NCBI RefSeq assembly: GCF_023898315.1
Contig: NC_064622.1
Span: forward strand, 270,807,503 to 270,871,502
Source of the DNA: Schistocerca nitens
Taxonomy: Eukaryota > Arthropoda > Insecta > Orthoptera > Acrididae
Direction: 5' to 3'
Length of the DNA: 64,000 bases
The notes under the pieces were generated by a model. The model was not told the DNA's origin, made no database searches, and worked only from the letters and a program-made list of their open reading frames with translations. This document shows, in pieces, positions 58,191 to 64,000 of this stretch. Position numbers and translations under genes: made by a program. Positions within the stretch are counted from its first letter, which is position 1. Every line of letters starts with the position of its first letter.

Positions 58191-58896
58191 CTTTGGAAGA
58201 TTATAAATGACTGTGATGGTAAACCTCTACGTTATTGGATTTTCAAACAGCTGAGCGAAACTGAAGGTACTCAGACATTTCTCTCTTTACTTATTCTGAT
58301 CAACACTAAACTGACACACAAAATTTTTTGCGCAACGCAATCTGACTTTCAATAATCCCTACAAAAGAATGGCCCTAACTAACAGTAAGCTATACGTTTC
58401 ATGAATCACTTACCTCACAAAAATCTTCGTTATTCGAACTACTGCGATACAACGAGCGCCAATACTGCCAGCTAAATAAAAGATTCTAATTGCTGAAGGC
58501 ACTAACTACTAATAGGCATATAGTTAGCAAATGAAAGACTTTGATAGAGAGCAAGGAATTTATTTTCCTTAACAGTGTTCAAAAGTCATAATATATATAT
58601 AAATTTCTGACATCAAGTTTGGCAAATTTCCTTTTTCTGACGGACATACGTCCAGCTCGTCTGATCATATTAACATCTCAAAACTCTGGCTTCTCTCTCC
58701 CCAAATCCACCACCGCTGGCGGTTCACCTCCAACTGCACAACGCTACGCTCTGTTCACATTCAACTGCCCAACACTACAATAGCAAATATTCCAACAATG
58801 CCAATCAGCCACAGATTGCACACAGCACAGTCAGTGATTTTCATACAAAGCGCTACGTGGCGTTATCAACATAAAAACCTAAATAGCTTACTTACA
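58191..58896 (-). repeat. 5' LTR of the gag-only LTR element
   Basis: Starts on minus with TGTAAGTAAGCTATTTAGG at 58,896. Aligns with the LTR at 49,840-50,522, with several substitutions and small indels (for example extra bases near 58,650). Confidence 0.85.
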
Positions 58897-58959
58897 CTCT
58901 TTCTTACCTTTTTCTCTTTCTTTCCTTTTTACACAGCTTTCATGATTTCTTAAACGTCT

Positions 58960-60335
58960 TTCGTGAGTCCCTTAGACTGTTCAAAGATGTCACTAAACCC
59001 ACCCAAAGATGTAAATAACCATGCATGAGCAGCTCCTATTAGACGGAGGGGGTCCGACAGCCGAACAGTTCCTCTCATTCCACCAGGAAGGAGGTACACA
59101 GCGGATGTTATCTGTAGTTCAACCATGCCTAGACGGTCAATACCGCGGTTCGATCGCGTCCGAATTGTTACTTTGTGTCAGGAAGGGCTGTCAACAAGGG
59201 ATGTGTCCAGGTATCTCAGACTTAACCAAAGCAATGTTATTCGAACATAGAGGAGATACAGAGAGACAGGAACTGTCGATGACATGCAGCGCTCTGGCCG
59301 TCCAAGGGCTACTACTGCTGTGGATGACCGCTACCTACGGATTATGGCTCGGAGGAACCCTGACAGCGACGCCACCATGTTGAATAATGCTTTCTGTGTA
59401 GCCACAGGACGTCATTTTACGACTCAAACTGTGCCCAATAGGCTGCTTGATGCGCAACTTCACACTCAATGTCTATGGCGAGGTCCGTCATTGCAACCAC
59501 GACACCACGCAGTGTGGTGAAGATGGGCCCAACAACATGTCAAATGGACCGCTCAGGATTGGCATCACATTCTCTTCACCGATGAGTGTTGCATATGGCT
59601 TCGATCAGACAATCGTCAGAGACGTGTTTGGAGGCAACCTAGTGAGACTGAACGCCATAGACACGCTGTACAGCGAGTGTAGCAAGGTGGAGGTTTCCTG
59701 CCGTTTTCGGGTGGCATTATGTGGGGCTGACGTATGCCGCTGGTGATCGTGGAAGGCGCCATGATGGCTGTGCAATATGTGAATGCCATCTTCAGACCGA
59801 CAGTGCAACCATTTCGGCAGCATATTGGCGAGGCATTCGTTTTCATGGACGACAATTCACGTCCCCATCGTACACATCTTGTGAATGACTTCCCTCAGGT
59901 TAACGACGTCTGGAGTGGCCAGCATGTTCTCCAGACATGAACCTTATCGAACATGCCTTGAATTGATTGAAAAGGGCTGTTTATGGGCGACGTGACCCAT
60001 CAGCGACTCTGAGGGATCTACGTCGAATCGCCGTTGAGTAGTGGAGCAATCTGGGCCGACAGTGCCTTGATGAACTTGTGAATAGTATGTCACGGCAAAT
60101 ACAGGCATGCATCAATGCAAGGGGACGTGCTACCGGGTGTTACAGGTTCCGGTGTGTACAGAAATCTGGACCATCACCTCTGAAGGTCTCGCTATATGGT
60201 GGCACAACATGCAATGTGTGGTTTTCATGAGCAATAAAAAGAGCGGAAATGATGTTGGTGTTGATCTCTATTCCAGTTTTCTGTACAGGTTCCGGAACTC
60301 TCGGAACTGAGGTGATGCAAAACTGTTTTTGATGT
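58960..60335 (+). mobile_element. Tc1-like DNA transposon, decayed
   Basis: Plus frames give a whole transposase in order but in several phases. They include AVDDRYLRIMARRNPDSDAT (end of the DNA-binding part), a first-Asp region LFTDEC-type near 59,575, MDDNSRPHRTHLVNDF near 59,850 and NLIEHA near 59,945. The C-terminal helix region ends in INARGRAT near 60,125. DDE residues fit the Tc1 DD34E pattern. The ends were not resolved as TIRs. It lies next to the 5' LTR. Confidence 0.82.
59021..60140 (+). pseudogene. Tc1-like transposase, multiple frameshifts
   Basis: An HTH-containing start is weak (DLTKAMLFEHRGDTERQE lies in a shifted frame). The central part is open at 59,284-59,520 (GRPRATTAVDD, LDAQLH). 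The catalytic part spans 59,560-60,010 in two frames, with a small deletion near 59,900-59,920 between the second Asp and the Glu, and a stop after HACLELI-type sequence. Not capable of making an enzyme. The short minus ORFs here are shadows. Confidence 0.75.
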
Positions 60336-60339
60336 GTTT

Positions 60340-61524
60340 ATTTATAAATGAATCTTATCCTATACCATGGCAAAAAGAATAAAGCTGAAAAGCAAGGAAA
60401 ACATCCTCATTAGTATTCCTTATACTTCCTGCATATTGTCTGTCCCTGTCACACCTCGCTAGTGATGAATTTAATCTTCACTTCTAAAATTTAAAATTTC
60501 CCAGTCACCTAAACTGATGGATAATATTATGATTCCATCGTTTCATACACATGTGAAGTTTATCTGTTAGACAAAGAAAAGGTAGATTAGTTTTACAGAA
60601 TTCAGTAGAAGATAAATTTTCTCTCGCATGTAGCTACACATAAATCAGAAAAGATGTCATTCATCAGTATAAACAAGAAAATAGACGCTGCCACAAAGAC
60701 AAATCTCAAAAAGTTCAGTAAGGCAGCGTATGCTGAAAGAGTGTGCCACAGTACAAAGTAGCAGTCAATGCTGAGCCATATCTTCGCCAAACTTTTTTGT
60801 GCACAAATGGGGACAAAAACGTACACTTCTCGAACTATTGTAATGTATATCTGCTGCATGTTGTGTTGCTCCCATGAAATAAAAGACAGTATATGCTTAG
60901 TAAAAATATTAAATAATTTGCATGAGATAATTACAAACTCCACAGCAAAGTAATAACTTACCTTCATACACTATTGTCATCCAGCCACACCTTTTCAAAA
61001 ACTTACCATGTATACCTAGAAACACGAAATTCATGTGTATGGCATACAAATTGATTATAACTGGAAACAGGGTTCCTACACCCCAACCATCACTCACTCG
61101 CTATTTCTCTTCATTAATCATCATAGTAATTGTCTCATTCTATTATAGTATGCATCATAAACCTCATAACTGTCGTCTCATGTATCTCACCAACATAAAT
61201 CTCATTATCCTGTATGACATTAATCATGTTAGCTGTCTTCATCTCAATATACACTTCAAATAAGAACTCCCTGTCTGTTTTCGTCCATTTATTTCCACGT
61301 TAACAACACTTCATACCTATAATCGTAAATATTACAGCTCATTAAACACAGCATCACTAACTCACAATAGATCCTGAGAAACTTCTTATATAAAAATACA
61401 TATCATTCTTCTTTCCAGACAACACAGTTACCATTATAACAGCCTTATATCTCATCAAAAGTGGTAGAAAATGTTATATGTCTCTGTTATCATCACTGTG
61501 TATAGCCGAAATTACTTCTCAAGT
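60340..61524. other. Unrecognised AT-rich DNA
   Basis: A 121-codon minus ORF (60,967-60,602) is hydrophobic (FVFVAASIFLFILMNDIF) with two or three possible membrane segments. It has no family I recognise and could be chance. Confidence 0.35.
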
Positions 61525-61537
61525 AAGGAACACATTG

Positions 61538-61744
61538 ACATCTTGGGTTGTCAGGTGTTCTGCCGGATATCAGCGTCGTACTTGCACGATATTTCGGTCA
61601 CGTAGCTCGTAACCTTCATCAGGTGCGACCTGAGACTGCTCCTCGACTGGACCTGGTCCAGTATTTATGTACGACGCTGATATCCGGCAGAACACCCGAC
61701 AACCCAAGATGTCATTAGATCGCCGGGAAAGCCTGAAGAATTAC
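61538..61744. mobile_element. Penelope-like terminal fragment with inverted arms, 13-bp TSD
   Basis: Flanked by AAGGAACACATTG at 61,525-61,537 and 61,745-61,757. The outer 45 bp (ACATCTTGGGTTGTC to GTCGTAC) is repeated inverted (GTACGACGCTGATATCCGGC to CAAGATGT). The right end has CGCCGGGAAAGCC, as at the Penelope-like element at 14,983. The minus-strand left half has CTGATGA, a 7-bp stem GGTTACG/CGTGACC and GAAA, then ATATC/GATAT, a hammerhead-like core. Confidence 0.8.
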
Positions 61745-62119
61745 AAGGAACACATTGCTGATACCTTGTGTATCCTCTCAGAACTGATTAAAAAACCATT
61801 ATCAATCTTCATTTTATTAGAAGTGATTTAGTCTTATATAGAGTCTAGGTGAAATTTCGAAGATCGTAGCAGTTTGTTTAGAGTACTTACCGTGGCAGCA
61901 AATCGCTCGAGATGTTGCGCAATAAATGAAGTTTATTGCTTGATGACAGTCGCCTGACTCTTCTCAAAAGTTGCCTGCTGCGCAATGGGAGTCGCCCTGG
62001 CATGCGGAGTGTTAACAAGGTCTATTGCAGACTGCTGTTGTGTGCTGTAATGCATGAAATATTTTGGAAACAGGTGGCCTGTCCTATCATCTGGGTAAAA
62101 CTTAAGTATACAGTATTAT

Positions 62120-62640
62120 TCTATATATGGTTTGATATGCGAAACATGATGAAGTCCCTTGCTCTTGTGTATCCGAATCTTTTCAACTTCCACAGCATTG
62201 TCACACAGAATTCTACGAGTTCTGTAAGCTCCCTTACATACAAGACAGAATTTGTGGCTAAGATACTTGCTTTGTTACTAAGATTCTTGCTTTCACAAGA
62301 TAAAGGGTGAGATTTAACAGAACTTTTCTGTCCAACCTGTAGCTTTTTGATGTTTACTTGTCTTTGCTGGGATTTCTTTCTTCTTTCTGCAGCCTTTTTG
62401 ATGTTATTTAGCACTATATCTACTTCTTCGTAATTTTTTAGAAGCTGGAAACATTTTTAACTCCCTATACGATCTGTTGGTTGTTGATTTTTGAATACAA
62501 GAAACGGAGATAACAATGTAGAATCGTGTGATAACTCACAGAGAATCTCTTGGAATGTGTGAATGTGTTTGTCCCAATTCTGGTGTTGACGATGCCAACA
62601 TATTCTACTGTGTCTGAAAATTGTATTGGCATTCTGTCAT
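62120..62640 (-). pseudogene. Gypsy-like integrase C-terminal fragment
   Basis: The minus frame 62,414-62,121 includes NIKKAAERRKKSQQRQVNIK, then LQVGQKSSVKSHPLSC and KNLS. This is the region after the integrase core, where a VGQxVxVKxH motif begins the SH3-like C-terminal domain. Upstream frames to 62,640 give ICWHRQHQNWDKHIHTFQEI, the end of the catalytic core. Phases change, so it is broken. It abuts gag sequence directly: most of pol is deleted. Confidence 0.65.
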
Positions 62641-62641
62641 T

Positions 62642-63300
62642 TTAATCTCTATCTGCATTTGTTGACAGATGTGCCATTTGCGTTGTGAGGTCATCAACTT
62701 TTTCTTTAACTGTGCTTAACTGTTCTTTTTGGTCTTTAGAATTTAGTGTCAAAGTTTTCAGTTGTTCTCTAATTTCTTTTACTGTTGTGTTGAACTGTTT
62801 ATTCTGTTCTTTTATCTGTGTAACTATCACACTCGGAACTACGTTGTTGACTTTATCTGACAATTCGTCCTTGTCATTACACTGATATGTTTTCAAGGTT
62901 TCGTCTTCTGTTTCAAGGTCACCTAATCTAGTTGTAAAACTGCCGATTATTGGTTGAAGGGCATTTTTATTTTCTTTCAGTAGTGATTTACCGTTTTGCT
63001 CCTGAGTTTTTTTTCTTCCAGCGATTTGCTATTTTTATCTTGTGTTTCTTTAAGCATTGGGTGAACTGATTCTAGAAAATTTGTTGTATTTGCACAGTGT
63101 GGCTCTATGTTATTCTCCAGTGAAGGTGATGGGTGTTGTGTTCTTTCAAAAGACATTGACTTGAAACCTGATTCTGATGTGTCTGATACCAGTTGTTGCA
63201 AACTTTCGCCGACCGACTCTTCAAATTTTACGTTTTCTTTAACCATTTTTTGTTCTGTTTTATAATTGTACACTAAATTGGTTAATAATCGTGGATCCAC
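62642..63300 (-). pseudogene. Gag N-terminal region of a gypsy-like element
   Basis: Minus frames 63,300-62,977 and 62,896-62,642 are hydrophilic coiled coils (SVHPMLKETQDKNSKSLEEK; IKEQNKQFNTTVKEIREQLK and STVKEKVDDLTTQMAHLSTN). They resemble the coiled-coil start of the gag at 57.4-56.8 kb in kind, and the 5' LTR lies just upstream. The two frames are split by a frameshift. Assignment rests on position and composition. Confidence 0.55.
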
Positions 63301-63784
63301 GCAATTTCCTGCAATCTCATGTAAATATTGGTATTTGCTAATTGCTCAATGTGGTTTATCTCTCCTGTACCCACTCGTTATTTTGCAACTTACACCCTTT
63401 GTTGTCTTGACTATGACGAATATTCATTTTATTTTCTGTTGTACCAAACATGATGGAAGACTATTTCTTGGGAAAACAAAATTGCTACAATGATCAAGCA
63501 AACAAAAACAAAACTTTACTATTGTACATGCAAATACCCAAAAATGAAAGAAATCCTCACAGAACCTGTTCTTTTATGGCAACTGCTTATGCAAAAAAGT
63601 AATCGCTAATCATCACATGACATAAAATTTTACAAATGAAACACAGAATTTTAAATGAATTGGCTGAAAAATAAGAACAACATTAGTAAAATTAGAGCAA
63701 CGATATTTGCGCTTTTGAGAAATCCAACACTATCTATATATTACCAAAAGAAGTAACGAACTATCATGGCAGAAAGGCTGACAT

Positions 63785-64000
63785 ACGTAACTTCCCCCTT
63801 ATATTTGTTTCTGTATGAAATTTAGCCCAATGTTATCTCCCACTCCGTAAAATTTACGTGCTTTGAAAACTATGTATTCACAAACTGTCATTCAGCTTAA
63901 ACTTGTGTGCTAACTTTTGACTAAACAAAACCCAATCTGAACTGAGCAGTAACTGATCAGAATGCAGCTTGAATTTGTATTAAATGCGCAACGGAATTGA
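63785..64000 (-). repeat. LTR (partial, cut by window end)
   Basis: The junction GACATACGTAACTTCCCC near 63,779-63,796 matches the LTR/leader junction of the 58-kb element. CTGTATGAAATTTAGCCCA and ACTATGTATTCACAAAC recur at 44,925-45,030. It is the 3' part of a 5' LTR on minus and runs out of the window. Confidence 0.6.

Larger units (their letters stand above)
49840..58896 (-). mobile_element. Ty3/gypsy-type LTR element with gag but no recognisable pol
   Basis: Two direct LTRs (49,840-50,522 and 58,191-58,896) enclose about 7.7 kb. On minus, the 5' LTR is the one at 58 kb. A gag-like reading frame (57,480 to about 55,490) follows, then non-coding DNA interrupted by a mariner-type transposon (51,720-53,865), and a purine-rich tract (50,523-50,541) just before the 3' LTR. 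No protease, RT, RNase H or integrase motif is seen. The gag frame has stops and a frameshift, and the LTRs differ at many positions, so the copy is old. Confidence 0.82.

Noticed and set aside
60602..60967. Hydrophobic 121-codon minus ORF as an envelope or membrane protein of the neighbouring LTR element
   Set aside because: No cleavage site, signal peptide or family motif; AT-rich DNA easily gives hydrophobic frames.
1..64000. CRISPR-like arrays, bacterial operons or phage genes
   Set aside because: All regular repeats are microsatellites or transposon ends; gene style, introns and repeats are those of an animal genome.

Overview
This is a repeat-rich stretch of an animal nuclear genome, most likely a large-genome insect. 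The mixture of LINEs (I, RTE and Jockey/CR1-like), a Penelope-like element, tRNA-headed SINEs, Tc1/mariner elements, fold-back elements and pol-deleted Ty3/gypsy elements, with long simple repeats, fits a grasshopper or locust. That taxon call is inference from repeat style, not proven here. There is no bacterial-type operon, CRISPR array or phage.

One host gene is well supported: a minus-strand, three-exon gene (30,733 to 22,977) for a SIMPL-domain protein of the IRAK1BP1 type. It has canonical splice sites and a predicted product of 245 residues. Its second intron, about 6.9 kb, holds a 2-kb inverted-repeat element, microsatellites, a decayed LINE and a short perfect hairpin. A TIR-bearing DNA element begins about 130 bp upstream of the start codon.

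Layout: 1-1.6 kb, LINE endonuclease/RT fragment split by a SINE. 1.6-2.4 kb, weak Tc1-like relic. 4.4-4.8 kb, fold-back element with (GA)n. 6.4-9.3 kb (perhaps to 9.7), RTE-type LINE ending in (GTT)n. 10.7-14.2 kb, 5'-truncated I-type LINE with RT and RNase H, bounded by a 13-bp target-site duplication (TSD) and carrying a SINE in its 3' UTR. 15.0-16.7 kb, Penelope-like element with RT and GIY-YIG nuclease. 17.3 kb, another SINE of the same body but with a different tail. 18.9-19.5 kb, 572-bp palindrome, then tRNA-headed repeats to 20.1 kb. 21-31 kb, IRAK1BP1-like gene and its intronic repeats. 32-37 kb, two old local tandem duplications of unknown nature. 38-49 kb, mostly unrecognised AT-rich DNA with LINE relics. 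49.8-58.9 kb, an LTR element with gag but no pol, itself hit by a mariner-type transposon (51.7-53.9 kb). 59.0-60.3 kb, a Tc1-like element. 61.5 kb, a 207-bp Penelope-like fragment with a hammerhead-like core. 62.1-64.0 kb, a deleted gypsy-like element running off the window.

The most interesting signals concern how repeats interact. A SINE shares its 3' tail with the LINE into which it is inserted, and the same SINE body carries an unrelated tail elsewhere. I found no convincing undescribed multi-gene system.
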